A stretch of 64,000 bases of DNA, from contig CM030862.1 in NCBI GenBank assembly GCA_018105865.1, forward strand, positions 8,965,579-9,029,578. The letters run 5' to 3'. A program made the position numbers and the translations under genes. Positions 1 through 13,800 of this stretch are shown here, in pieces. The stretch is from Metaphire vulgaris (taxonomy: Eukaryota; Annelida; Clitellata; Crassiclitellata; Megascolecidae). Within the stretch, counting starts at the first letter, position 1; the number at the start of each line of letters is the position of its first letter. The notes below the pieces were generated by a model that worked only from the letters and a program-made list of their open reading frames with translations, did not search any database and was not told the DNA's origin.

Positions 1-753
1 TGCGCCACCCTGTATATAAGCCTAATAATCTTTAGCCTGTTCGTACAAGGGACACAGTAAACATACAAACTAACTAAACTAAGCAATCTAAGCAAAACAA
101 ACTAAAAATTGGATAAAGACAGACAGTGGTGTAATGCAAAACATGCAGCATTCAATAAATCAATCGATCAGTTTATTAGTAACAAAGTCAGAACCAAAGA
201 TCGTTAATATTACAATTCAATATTTTAATAATAGTTATAAAGACAAATACATAAAATTATTCTTATTTCGATATTAGCTATATTATATATTTGATATATT
301 AAAATTAACGTTAAGAAATAGGATACTAAAAGGGAGGAGCAGGAGAGAAACAATCTCTGTCCAAAGCCAGCTTTCCTTATGGTCCGTTATATACCCCGGG
401 GCGTAGCGACGGGGGAGCTATATCGGTATATATACCCCCAAAATCAGACTGCCTTAAAATTTATAATGTGTTTTTAAGATTTTCAAAGTTTTTCATGATT
501 TACAAACCCTCCCTTCCAAATCACATTATACCCCCCAATCAAATTCCTGGCTACACCCCTGAATATACATGTACGAGCACTCAGACGACAAACAAACATG
601 CAATATACCTTGAGCAAGGTAGACTACAGCGGTTTTTAAGTATTTTGCAACAAAACAATAAACTGCATGCTCTTTTGCAGTGGTAACTATTTTGTAGGTT
701 TCGTATACAAAAGACGTACTATTTGTTCTGTTATTTTCTCTGTGTAATAATTA
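1..753. other. AT-rich flank without recognisable gene
   Basis: I see no convincing coding sequence here. A stretch near 305-405 resembles one near 52070-52150: both share the wording of a purine-rich run followed by 'ctctgtccaaagcc' and 'gctttcc', so it is part of a dispersed repeat. Confidence 0.5.
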
Positions 754-754
754 G

Positions 755-1868
755 ATGGAATAGACATCTTGCGAATCCTGGAAAACGACGTCATCCTGAG
801 ACATGACTGCATCTGGCCGCGCGGTCTCAACTTCACCCTGCACGTCCACTCCATCCTGGAGATCGCCGAATTCCGGAAGTCGTGCGTACGTCATCACTGG
901 CCGCCGGAAGCGGACATATCGGACGAACCGGAAATCAATCTCGACCGTCTGAGACCGAACGAGATCAACTGCGAGAACAACAACAACAATGGCGGCGGCG
1001 GCGGCGGTGGCGAAGACGCCAAGACGGACGAGACGCGAGGAGATTCCGTCGATTCCTATTCCATCTCGTCGGATCACGACCCCGACCTACCGGTGGCATG
1101 CAGGGATAAGGCGGCTGCGGCGGCGGCGCCGGCGGCGGAGAACGGACGCGCGGCCGAGGAACGCCGTTCCGCCGCCCCGCTCGGTTCCGCTGAAATCTTC
1201 AGTCGAAAGATGGCGGCCGAGTCCATCGTGGCGAAACAGTCTCCCGTCGCCGCAACTTCTTCTTCAGCGGCGCATGCTCGAAAGTATTCCAAGTCGTCGG
1301 CGGGGGCGGCGTCTAAGCCACCGACGCCGAAACACGGCGGTCAGCGGTCACCCGGATCTACGAGGAAACACGGGGGAGAAAGCCGGACGCATCGTCCGTC
1401 GACGCCGGCGACGAGGGCGGCAGCTCTTCGCCGAAGCTGTCCGTCAGCGTGGATCCGCTGGAGCGCCCGAGGCCGAGGTCGTCGCTCGACGGAAGGCAGA
1501 GAATCGCGGTCAGTCACGCGGCGGCGGCGGCGGGTGGCGTGCCGAAGCTGATCAGCGTCATTCCGGACGTGTTGGGAGGCATGACGAGAAGCATGTCCGT
1601 CACGTCGACGACTTCGATCGATTCGGGAAAGGAGGGCGACGAACGAGGAGTCGGTCAAAGAACAGGGAAAGACGACGACGACGACGGGAGTCAAACCGCC
1701 TGCAATTCTTCAGATGTCGCGTCTTCCGGTTTCCGGCAAGATCGGAATTCCAGCTGCGGAAGAGGATCTGGAGTCGAAAGTCGGCTAGAAGCAGTTTACT
1801 TTTACGATTCAAGATCATTCAACACTATAATAAAAACTCTCAACGGCTTAACATACATATCGACTTAA
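755..1868 (+). CDS. GC-rich terminal exon of an unidentified gene, with apparent frame switch
   Basis: I do not recognise this protein. A pyrimidine-rich tract ending in AG at 753-754 suggests a splice acceptor. The reading frame then runs through an ordered segment (ILENDVILRHDCIWPRGLNF) into low-complexity Asn, Gly, Ala and Ser stretches. This frame stays convincing to about 1370. From about 1375 the protein-like signal moves to another frame, with SSPKLSVSVDPLERPRPRSS and later GMTRSMSVTSTTSIDS, ending in TAA at 1866-1868. The change of frame could be an assembly indel, a real frameshift or an unseen short intron. GC content is far above that of the surroundings, typical of a 3' terminal coding exon followed by an AT-rich UTR that contains a MITE. 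Upstream exons would lie beyond the left edge. Confidence 0.5.
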
Positions 1869-1887
1869 CGCGATCACAAACTTAACA

Positions 1888-2082
1888 CAGTGTTTATTCT
1901 AGCCCCCGTGACATTGACATGGGGGGGGATTTTGAAATGTTTGGAAGGGACAAGGTTTGAGTTTCCACACGTTTGGGGGAGAGGAAATTTCCATTCCCCC
2001 AGCCAACATCTAAAAAAATTTGAGGGAGAATTTTCAAACTTGGAAGGGGAATCCCCCCTAAGAAGGCCTAGAAAAAACACTG
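1888..2082 (+). mobile_element. hAT-like MITE, family A (CAGTGTTTATTCTAG ends)
   Basis: Terminal inverted repeats CAGTGTTTATTCTAG and CTAGAAAAAACACTG enclose G-rich and C-rich runs. The flanks share 'acttaaca', an 8-bp target duplication as expected for hAT. Related copies are at 31897, 32612 and 39648. Confidence 0.75.
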
Positions 2083-2473
2083 AACTTAACAAACGCACAA
2101 CCTTTGTTCTCGCTACAGGTTAGACCAAACTTAAGGAGATGCGTCTAGTGTAGATGACACCCTCAAACTTTAGAAATTCTATGAGAACTCTTTCACTGCA
2201 CAAAGACGCTGTCTTTTGCATGAAGCAGTTTCATTATTAAATCGATTTGTTTATGGCGTAATTGATCGAAGTGTCTGAATGATGTATGTGCCAGCTTTGG
2301 ATTCTCTTTCATTCAAGCGCCTTTACAGTCGCGACAAATCGCTGATCATGGTTTGATTTCGACGTTATCCACTGTGAACCATGAACACGAATACTTACAA
2401 GTATCTGAGTGATGGTGATGATGCAAGTACACAGTACACGAGTAATAAAGTTTAGCCCTTGAAGTATAGGGAC

Positions 2474-2545
2474 AGGCCCGAGGAGAGGGTATGCAGCCGG
2501 TACATTGTTCCGGGGATGAAATGGAGCCAAAGGGGTCCCATAAAT
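2474..2545 (+). repeat. Dispersed repeat fragment
   Basis: The stretch around 'agccggtacattgttccggg' recurs near 32549-32605. Outside this match nothing coding is visible between 2100 and 2750. Confidence 0.55.
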
Positions 2546-2750
2546 GAAGTTATTAGCTTTTTAAAATTTTACAAAATCAAAATTTAAAAAGAAAAACAAT
2601 ATTAAATATATACTTCATACCATGTATAGGAAAATTGCTTTATAGCAGCCTTGTTTGACATAACCTTTATTAATTAATTTATTAATATACTGTACAAGCA
2701 CGTGTGTTGAACTTTGTACAAGGGCCCACGCAAAATCTTTGTATACCAGG

Positions 2751-3440
2751 CAGAGATGGATTTGGGTTCGGCGGCCCATGGGTTGGGTTGGGTTGGAAGG
2801 GGTTGAGATGGGTAATTAATCAATTAGGAAGTAATTGATGGGCTAATCGATTAGATGAAAAGCTAATTCTAATTGTAATCAATAAAAATGGTTATCAAAT
2901 TTTATCAACAAATCACTAATTCTAATCAATTATGACGAATTTAGTTGCTAATTCTGGGGGTTTTTCAATTACATGACAATTAGCCAAACACAGTTGCTAT
3001 AGCCTGAGAATAATGTTAAGTCTATCTCCTTTGATAGTATAACGCTGAGATGATCATGTGTAGCGTCATTATGCCTATAGGTAAAATCCGCAGCTGATAG
3101 ATTAGAGTGTGGAAGTAAATAATTGCATTGAATTGAGTCAATTGATGAAAATGCCAGCCATTTCTTTGAACGAATTAACAGCTGCTTTGAACCATCCACT
3201 GTAAATCCATCTTAATATTAAATTAGTATTTTAAAACATTTTTTGCGTGGGGTGTGTCAACTGTATCGCGAACATCGACAATCTAATGGCTAATTCTTAT
3301 TGATAGTCTGTCAACATTTAATGCTGAATTTAATCAATTGAACAAAGTACAAATTATAACACGGACGTAATCAATTAGGTTTGAATCAACTAATGATAAT
3401 TATAATGGCGGAATTTTTAGGTCTAAGCGACCCATCTCTG
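2751..3440. mobile_element. TIR element with CAGAGATGG ends and GGGTT tract
   Basis: The left end starts CAGAGATGG and the right end is CCATCTCTG. Inside are GGGTT repeats and then ATTA/CAATTA-rich DNA. It resembles the shorter elements at 6315 and 47224. No clean target duplication is visible. Confidence 0.5.
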
Positions 3441-4432
3441 GTAAAATGATTTGTATGCAGTATTGTCAAATTGTTGTTTAGGTAATTAGCTGAACGAGAT
3501 CTGAAACTTGTCTGGGTTGTTTGGGTGAATATGTGAATTGCCAAATGTTTATAATTTTAATTTGATGGGACAAATGCTCTGTTAAAAAATGGACCCATGT
3601 CCAATCTAATCAGATTTTCTGACCCCTTTGGAAAAGAAAGTCATTAACCAGGAAATAAACGAGATCTGAGAATTGTCTAACTGTTTCGGTGGCATGTGAA
3701 CTGGCAAATGTTTATAATTTTAATGTAGACAAATGCTCTGTTCATGCCGGTAATCTAATCATGGTTCTGACTATGCATTTAAAGAAAGTCATAACCTCCA
3801 TAAAGGAAGAAAAGTACTTGGGGCAATCATCCAAAGAAGCATGAATTCATATATATATACATACATATGCACCCTATATATACACACTATATATATATAT
3901 ATATATATAATATTGTGTGCCGGTGTCGTGTAATTTTATTTCTCTATAAAATACCAGTGTCAGGATACAAGGAAACGGGTCGTGCTTGCGCCTCTGGTAT
4001 ATACCACTGAGAAAGCAAAAGGGTTTCGATCATGTGATCACATTATCTTGATCTATGCTTCATAAACTATAAATCTATAAAAAAGCGAACGAAATGAAAA
4101 TATTGTAAACACTCAGAAGTAAAAGTGAAATAACCGACAAGTATGTCAGCTGGTAGAAACGAAAACTGCATATTATTTGCCAGTGCATTATTATTGTCCA
4201 AATCTCAATTACTGTAGAGCCAATAGAGAGAGAGATTAAATCATTCTTTCTATTTCTTTGTTTGCTGTACTGTGCCTGTACATCTGACTGAAACAGATTT
4301 TAAAATATAAATTTCTCTCTTGCCTGTATATATATATAATGAAAAAAGCGTTTTGAAAATTTCAATTAGATACAAGACGTCTAGCAGTTCGTGCAGGATT
4401 ATTAGCAAACATAATAAGAAATACACGAAATC

Positions 4433-4493
4433 ATGAATGAAATCTGTAAAGCAAAGCGAATTATGACGATTTTAGTCGTTTTATTCCCTTTAG
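4433..4493 (+). CDS. Left receptor exon 1: signal peptide
   Basis: ATG opens a 20-codon exon whose hydrophobic core is MTILVVLFPL, followed by donor G|GTGAGC in phase 1. Joined to exon 2 the core continues as LFPLVFCHVIETP, a typical secretory signal with a cleavage region. The first or the second Met could initiate. The inverted copy (32241-32301) keeps the same frame and donor. Confidence 0.8.
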
Positions 4494-4634
4494 GTGAGCA
4501 GCGATATATGAGATCAACGTGTTAATGCTTTTAAATACAAAGATTTACATTATGTTTAGGTCTATTTCGATTTAAACGGCTTAATGCATAACGAATTCAT
4601 TCGACATAAGTATATAGGCCATATACACTATACA

Positions 4635-4714
<80 letters not shown>

Positions 4715-7700
4715 CCACAAAATAGGACTGCGCTCTTATTGGCTGAGATATCATTCTGTCGTGTACTGTACATCTGAAGCACAGAGGATCGATCCAGAGG
4801 GGGAATGGTGAGATTAACAAAAGAGCATTCTTATAAAATCGTGCTGCCTTTGAATTGGCTGAGATGACATGGCGCTCCGATGAGAAGAACTTCGGTTTCT
4901 AATAGCTTGGACAAGGTGTCTATTCCACATCTAGGACTGAGTTAATGGAAGAAGATAAGAAGATAGGTTCCCAAAGATGACAAGGTGGTTTTGTAATAGA
5001 AACCAATGAAGATATGTGTATTATCAGCCTAAAATGGCAGTCAATTGAGAAATATGAAAGTGATTACCGCAATGACAATGGTTCGTAAAGTTAAAAAGGT
5101 GACCAAGAACATAATCAAGGAGAACATTACACTATATCGGAGCTGAATTTGAGTGAACTCTAAATAGAGTAGGCATTATGAATACAATTCCATTCCGACG
5201 TAATATTCTATATTCCAAACTAGCGCTCGAGTCCATGGACAATGATGGAAAGTTGGACTGTATGAGATACTATTGAGAAATCCAACAAACTAAGAGCTGT
5301 GACTTTGGCACAATGTAGAGCAGACAAAATGTTAGCAAGAACAGCGAGATTAATCATTTCAAAATGATAGATGAATCCTTCAGCATATTATTCAAAAGAT
5401 CTGAATAAGGAATAAGCAAGATTGGTCATCTTAAATTCCTCAGCATGCAAAAATTCTTACTCGTTTGAATTGTATAAACAATTAGAGTAAGGTGTCTTAA
5501 ATAGAAATGTTTAGTTTTTGACAGAAAACTAAATATACTAAATAGAAGAAAAATTAGAGCAGATTTTAAAATCGAACCTTGCTTAGGCTCGCTATTACTA
5601 AAATCAAAGTCAAGCTATATCCAGACTAGCAAATGCGAATTAGAGTGGATTTTTTAATTTAGCGTTTAAATAGCGATATCGCAAAATGGAAGCCATGTTT
5701 CTTTTCTCTATTACCAAATCTTTACTAGATTTTAATGGGAAACTACATGTGGTCTGTGGACACGCTATTATTGACGCGGACTGGTCGTGAGAGCAAGGAT
5801 TATGCGGGCGGTAACAAGTTTTACCTGATAAGGTTAAATTAAGTAGGCAGAGAGCAGAAGCGTAGATACCGTATAGCAAGAATAAGCAAGGCATTAGGGC
5901 CCAGAAGAACTGGGGCCCTTTTTGACCACCAATGTAAAAAAGAAAGTAAATAATAACAAAAGTAAATAATTAAAAACACATTAAAAATCAGTAATATTCA
6001 GATAAATTTGGTAGGTATTAAATATGACAGCGCTACAAAAACAAAGCCGTTTACAGTTTTCAGTTTCCAGAATCCGGTGACAGACGATGCGTTATTATTA
6101 AGTGTTAAATTTTTTTAAGCCTTAGTGCGCTGTTCGTCATGTGGCTTTTTAAGTTGAAGGGGCCCATTAATAATTTTTGCATTAGGGCCTAAATATCTTA
6201 GCTACGCCACTGGCAGAGAGTGGTTTTGAATACTTCATAGCAGTTGTGCAATGTTATTTCTGAAACTACTAATAGCTTCTTCTGTAATTGTCTATATTAA
6301 TTACTAGCCCAACGCAGAGTTGTCCATGGCTCCATTTTTTAGAACCCAATCATACCCAACCCACAAAATGCCCAACCCAACTCAACCCAACCCATGCCGG
6401 TATTAGTGTTACTTGACCCAAACTAACCCAACCCACCGTGATACAGTACAATCATGACTTATTTTCTGACCCAACCTAACCCTCCATTAATATGGAAAAG
6501 TCTGACACAACCCAACCCAACCCATTGGTTAACCCAACCCATGGACATCTCTGGCTCACCCTATGAATCTCCGATACAATGATTTAGATATCCCTGTTGG
6601 GCGTAAAACAATGTGGACTATTTTTTTAAAATTCGGTATCACAATATTCTATGTAGAATTTCATCAATATTGTCCTATTAAACAGTTTATGAGATTAGCA
6701 TTTGATGAGTTCTCTAGTTTTCTGTCACGTGATTGAAACGCCTCAGAATATGGCTGTTTACGTTGGTCGTCGGATGTCCTTCAAATGTAAAACGTCAAAT
6801 GGATCCACTATACGACAATGGCTCCACCAACGATCGTCATCAAATCAGAATACTATGGTGACAATCTTCAGCAACAGCAAAAGGAATGAGAAGGACACTA
6901 TCATTGTGAACTTAAAATATGGTCTGAATGTTGATAAAAGTGGATCCGGTGAACTTTATCTAAATGATACGCAAATGGAAAACGCAGGAACATACATTTG
7001 TGCAATTGAGACAGATGAGCATCTAAAAACACACTATAGGGCAGAATTGATCGTGTTGGGTAAGGACATGGTCAATGAAATTGATTACAAAATGCTACAA
7101 ATGACTACACTTGATTATTTATTTCGTGAATGACACGAGATTGGTCATTTAAATATAGGCACAATAAATCATATTAATTAGGAGATGATTGGCTCAAATT
7201 TAAAATGTCTAAAAGACGTTCTAGTTAAGTTGTTGCTATTTAAGATCCACATAAGCTCTTGTAGTAAACAGGACCAAAGATAGCCAGTCTTGCCATTTAC
7301 CATCGGCATATGTAGGTGCTGAACTCATATTTGCCTTAATTCACTCATTATGAATTTGCTTCTGTGGCGGAATTTTTGCCCGAACGCGCTCCAGTTTCAA
7401 CATCGTCATAAATATTGCAAGAGTCCCGTGTTCCTAAACATCCAGCGTCGGTCTCTCTGACCTGATATTAGCATATTAAAAGTGGCCGTAGAGATTTCCC
7501 CATGATTTTTAAGCAGATATAGCCACAATATATTAGACGCTCTCAAACGAGTGCTGAAATGTACCTTATACAGCAATCATTTGCCAATCATGATTCGCGC
7601 AGCTGCTTCTACAATCTCTACCTAAGTTAGAAACATAGGTTTATACTTGTTAAATTTAAGGCGATCGAAACATTAATGTCGTAATCACTAAACATTCCAT

Positions 7701-10700
7701 CACCTTACTTAATACGCATAGTTAGTCGAAGAAAAGTCTTGCAATTTACAGTCTTACAGTTTAAAGTCTTAAAATTTCTTTAAGATAGGTTAAGCCAGTT
7801 AAACAGTAATGTGGTGTATCTTGTAGAAACAGAGCCCAGCTGTACTCTCACCGAATCCTCTGATCTTCGTATTCGAGCAGAATGCACTGTGGGTTTCTCA
7901 GGCAAATGGACTCCTAAGATGGAATGGAGGCATCACCAAACAGGGGCGTCATTCGAAGAAGGACGTAGGTTTACAATTGGAAATGATACTGATGACTACT
8001 TCAATAAAACTCATGTCTCTTCAAAACTGGCCGCAATTGTATTGAAATCCGGAAAGGGATCTTCCTCCGTATCCTGTAAGACGTATTTTGACCGTGGTAA
8101 TGAAGCTTATCAGTCAGGATCAGCCTCTAATGTTCCGAGTCTTGTCTACATTTGGAATGTCTCTGTTTCTGGTTCAAAAGACGCAACATCCGAAGGCTCT
8201 GTTTCCTCTCAACATACAGATAGACGTTAGCAAAGTTCTTTTCTTTTTAGCAAAAATTAAAATATGAAGCTAAACGCCAGATTGAAATTATTCTTCATTA
8301 GTTTTATTTGTCTTTGATTCGCAAATTAGCTCTGAAACTGTTGCTGATGACATAGACTTAATTCAAAATTTTAACCGCGTATTTTGTTGATTTATTTAGT
8401 TGATTTTTAAAAGTTCTCTTTCCAGATCTACCTTTGATGTTCGCTTTGGCTTGTACAGTTGCTTTGATTATTACTGGGCTTTTGGTATATTACTCCATTC
8501 GCAAAAGAAAGAAAAGGACTACTCTTTCGCAAAGTAAAACAGTTCCTAATTAACCAATCTTAATGTTTCTTGTATAATTGTATTTCGTTATCATGTGTTC
8601 ATATAAACCTTCATTAATTAACTATCATAGATGCTCAAATGCAAAGGGCGTAACAGTATAAGGCAAGTTAAAACTTCTTCTTCAAGTGCCATGTATTGCT
8701 ACGTCGGCGACCATGGATTTCCACTCTTATCTCTGTTTCTGATTTTCTTATCTGTTCAATGTTGTCTTTAACTCTTATTGCTTCTCTTAGGCAGTCATGT
8801 ATACTTTATTCGCTGTCTTCCTCTTGCTCTTTTACCCTTTATTTTCCTGTAGTTACTATATTTTCCAATCCATCCTTTCTAGCTAGGTGTCCGAAAAATT
8901 CAAACTGTTGCTTTCTTATTGTTTGTAGCAGTTTTCTTTTTACACCAAATACTTTTAGTACTTTCTCGTTTGTTATTTTTCCTGTCCATGAAATTTTTGC
9001 ATACGTCTGAGAAACCACATCTCTGCAGCTTCCAGTTTCATTTCTGTTGTTTTTGTCAATGTCCCTGTTTCTGACCCGTACATCAGAGCTGCCCACGCAT
9101 AGCTTTGAAGAATTCTGAGCCGTGTTGTTGTAATGTGTTTATTTGTGAGGATCTAATCTTTTTAAGTTATGTGAAGGCTGTCTTTGCAATTCCTATTCTA
9201 GTCTCAATGTCCTTTTCACTCCTCCCATCGCTTGTCAAAATGCTTACTAGATATTTGAAGTGTGTTACCTGTTTTATTTCTCTCCCCCTATATTGTAATC
9301 TGTTCTGTTCTGTTCTGTTCTTCAGCCATCCTCGATGCTAGGTTGGGTTTCACTATGTATCACATCTCTCCGTGTCTGTCGTTCTTCTGTTTTCCAAATC
9401 ATGTTTTGAAACGAGAGTCCAATCCATGTTGTTAAGTTATCTAGCCAGGCTGTTCTTGGTCTTTCGCGTGATCGTCCTCCGAATAATGTTCCTTGAGTTA
9501 GTTCTTTTTCTAGACAAGAGCCTTGTTTTCTCATGACGTGTCCAAAATAACATACTTTGCCTTTTTAATGTTGTTCAGCAGACTTCTTGTCTTACCTGCC
9601 TGCTCTAGCACCCACTCATTTGTTCTTTTTGCTGTCCGTGAAACTCTTAGAATTTGTCGTAATCCTTTCGTTTCAAAGGCTTCAATTCTTCTCTCATTTT
9701 CTTTATTCAGTGTCCAGCTTTCTGAGCAGTATGTTACAACTGGCCAAACCAATGCTTTACACAATCTGATCTTTGTATTATTTTGCAGATTGTGACTCTT
9801 CCACAGTTTCAATAGCGCTGCGTTTACTCGTCTTCCTTTATTCAGTCTTTCTCGAATTTCCATTGAGCAGTTTGCATTTGCTTGGATTAGTGATCCTAGG
9901 TTTTGGAAAGATGTGACATTTTCTAGTGGTAGTCCATTAACAGTGAAGTTGATGTTTTGTTCTAATCCAGATGTTGTCATGACTTTAGTCTTACTTGCAT
10001 TGATTTCTAGGCCATACTTTTTGCTGATGTTGTTTAGCTTAAGTTTGTTTAGTTGTTTATTGTAACCTACACCTATGAATTTATTTCTTTTTTGTTATTA
10101 CCATGCAGTACGTCTTTTTTGTATTTATTCTTAATCCTTTCTTTTCACTCTCTTCTGTCACTTTGTCTAATAACCTTTGTAGTTTTCTTTTTGTGTCTGC
10201 CATTAGTGTGGATTCATCTGCCTAGCGTTAGAACTACAGACATTAAAATACTTGGAAAGAGGAATACATCGAGAGCACAATATAATCTAGTTTTAATAAA
10301 TGCGAATTATATCTTCAAATATTATCTGTAGCGAATGTGACATCATTGTGTGCTGTATTGTATTTTTGTATTGTCAGCAATATATAATCCGCAAGCAGGA
10401 ATATACTAAAATCGGAAATAGAAAGCTGTAAGAGACTCATCGAAACAAATTAACCGAAAGCTGTACCAAACGAAATATGTTTTCAAATCTTTCGTAATAG
10501 TAGATAGACTTGATGCTTGTGGTGGACTGTGTCTGCTAAACTGTTGACAATCTATGGGTTGCTGTGTTGAATATAAGAGAGGTCCTCTAATGCTATGCAA
10601 GTTGATACCCTGTGTGACGCAAGGAGTTGTGAATGATGCTTAATTTTGAAACCATCGCCTGGAATAGGAGCAATGACTGACATTTGAAGTATCTGGGTCA

Positions 10701-10737
10701 TAATAATGTGGAGACCATGTGCCACAGATAGCGATAG

Positions 10738-10819
<82 letters not shown>

Positions 10820-13800
10820 TCCTAATTATTTTTAAAGATTGCTTAACTGCATAAACTTGTTAGTTAATAATTTAATCTAATTAATTAGCGTTTATAATAA
10901 TGTATTTTGTACTAATTTTAATTAATTAATACAGTTTTAATTCACGTAAAACGGACAAAGTACGCGCTAGGCTAGAAGACGCTAAGGCTTCGGTAAAATT
11001 ATTAGAATCGCCACGTCCGCCCAAAGACCGAGAGATAGGTTATAGAAACCGGCAACGATATAGGTTGCCGGGAGAGCTTCGGTCTTCAGCGACTAGAGAG
11101 TTTGGCCGCTGAAGATCGTCGCACGTAAGACGGAGGCTGCACGGTGCGAGGCTTCCGCTGGGAACCGTGCGTCTGGCTGTTCGACGCGTGCGGCAGCGGT
11201 CTGCCGGCTGTGTAGTCGACGCGTACGCCTGAACACCGGCGCCCGGTTACCAGGGGTGATTAGCGAAGGGTTGGGCCGTAGACGGGGTCGCTTACCACCG
11301 ATAACGACGACGCCGCTGCCTGGGTCCCCTGCTTTCACGGCACGTAAGCGGACGTGGCTCAACAGTTTAAAATTCCGCTTAAAGACCGGCGCCCGGATAG
11401 CAGGACCGGACGGCGATGCGCGTCGCCAGCGGCGAGGCGCCTTTCGCCGCTGCCGACGACGCTAGGGGGATGGGTCCAAAGTTGAACTTTCTGACGGCTA
11501 ATACGCATAGATAGGGACAGTAGGGGGCGAGCGCCCTCAAGGGCTGGTTCTAAAAATCGAAAACCCCTGAAAAATTGGCCATTATGTATCCCGCGTCAAT
11601 AGGCGGACGCAGGCGGCTGTTGTAACTAAAGTTCGCTTGAGACGCGCGCCCAGCTGGCAGGAGCTATTGCCGCATCGCTTAACCGTAGACTAAGCTCCTG
11701 ACCACCGCTAACGAAATCGCTATTAGACAGGTCCCTACTTTTTCCTGTTGACGGCAACTACGCAAAAATACAGGCAACTGACGAAAAATCCGCCTAAGTG
11801 CCCGTCACAAAGTTTCAATCTCTAAAAATTTCAGTCATTGACATGACATGTGCTTTTCGTGGTTGCTCCGCTTATATCGTGGAGCGATAGAGCAAAGAAA
11901 GCACAGCGATTGAAAGCGAGTATTTGGAGCCCGTTTAAAGTGCTAAAGCTTATCGTTTCATACTGACGTATCAAAGACTATTGATTGCACTTCCTGTGCG
12001 CTAGTTATTGTGGCTGCCGGAGTACGTCTATTCAACGCGTCTTTGTCCGTGTTACCAGTGTTGCCACTGTAGCAATTTTTGCCATTGTTGCTTGGTTATT
12101 AATAAATAAAAATAAACCAATAAAGGCAAGTTGTATTTGTGTCTTTGGAAGTCGCTGTGACGCCGGAGTCTCAGCGCACTGTCAGTGAAGGTGAGTCTTG
12201 GCTGTGATGAAAATCGCCTACCTGGGGTCACGTTAGTGCCCAGGAGGTCAATTCTGAGCCAAGGGAGGAGACAGACGCCTGCCTGTCGTAAAGGCGCGGG
12301 GAGACAGTTTGGGTGATTCGACGGCCAAGGCAAAGAGTGAACCGCCGTCCATTCAGGCACGGATAACCTCGGGTTTGGTGAAAGCGCTGAGGAAGCAAAT
12401 AGACGCCGCTGCCCGTCTAGAAGCGAGAGCAGAGGTTACCAAGCGTGCTAAGAAGCCGCAACAGAGTAGAGACAACGCCGCCTGTCTTTAAGAGAGCGGA
12501 AGACGGTTAGATTACCGAGAATGAAGAGACGTGGGACCAAGTCGCAGCCAGTGACCAAGAATATGTATACCGAAATCGCTTAAGGCGCCGAGACCAAGCG
12601 GTGGCCAGCGAAAAGAGGGGACTATTAAAGGGTCTCTCGGACGAGGCCGGAGACGGAACGGATAGAGAGTCAGAGGAGGGAAATGAGAACCCTATGTTGA
12701 GGAACGGCCGTCCTCAGTGTGCGGCCTGCCCGGCAGCCGCGGACACCTCCTCTGATGTCGGAGAACCGGAAAGGGAAACAGACGCCGCTGATCATGCAGA
12801 GTCGGCGGCAGATGGCAATCGGGAAACTGAGCGGGCGTTGGGGGCCGCCCGACCGCCGGCCGCGCTACGAGACCTCGAGCCGGGGTCGCCACAGTAACAT
12901 GCTGTACTGTACATAGGTTCCATGCAAAATTCTGATGCATATTATATTGCAAGATATTATTGTAGCTGTGGCAGGACAAAACTATCGGTCATTTATGCCT
13001 TTAAAGAGATATTCTTATATGTTTTCCTTCAGGAACATTCAGAGGCGCAAGAGTACAGTATGAGAATGAAGAAGGAGCATCAAATGTTGTCATCGCCGAT
13101 ACGATTGAAAACGTTGACGAAAGTAAAATAATAGTGACCGCCACTGTTGTCCCAAACTACGAAAACGTATATTCGAGTATGCTGGCAAATCGTCCTCTTT
13201 CAGTTAATGCGATATATTTTGAATTGACGAATGTGTAGTCTCTTTCTTCTCCAATCGAAAATAAGGACAGGTCTGATAAAATTCTGGAGTAAGCTTACGT
13301 CAATCTTACAGTTTAGCTCTATCAGCACGAAGTTATCGGTCATTTATGCATTTAAAGAGATATTCTTATATGTTTTTTTCAGGAACATTCAGAGACGCAA
13401 GGGTACAGTATGAGAATGAAGATGGAACATCAAATGTTGTCATCGCCGACACGATTGAAAACGTTGACGCAAGTGAAATTGTGACCGCCACTGTTGTCCC
13501 AAACTACGAAAACGTATATTCGAGTATGCTGGCAAATCGTCCTCTTCCAGTTAATGCGATTTATACTGAATTGACGAATGTGTAGTCTCTTTCTTCTCCA
13601 ATCGAAAATAAGGACAGTTCTGATAAAATTCTGGAGTAAGCTTACGTCAATCTTACAGTTTAGCTCTATCAGCACGGAGTTATCGGTCATTTATGCATTT
13701 AAAGAGATATTTTTATATGTTTTTTTCAGGAACATTCAGAGACGCAAGGGTACAGTATGAGAATGAAGATGGAACATCAAATGTTGTCATCGCCGACACG

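Larger units (their letters stand above)
3945..8662 (+). repeat. Left arm of large inverted duplication
   Basis: This segment matches the reverse complement of 22202-33145 with interruptions. Examples are the GATCGAAACCC region at 4020 against 33055, the signal-peptide exon at 4433 against 32301, the AT tract at 4640 against 28860, and both Ig exons and the transmembrane exon. The outer match stops near the run 'ggatacaaggaaacggg' (about 3965 and 33115), and the inner match stops at 'aacagtataag' (about 8660 and 22202). Confidence 0.9.

Noticed and set aside
751..1077. 108-codon ORF antisense to the GC-rich exon
   Set aside because: Shadow frame of a GC-rich coding region; no independent features.
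4581..4820. Opposing ORFs of Tyr-Ile repeats
   Set aside because: Translation of the (AT)n microsatellite in several frames.
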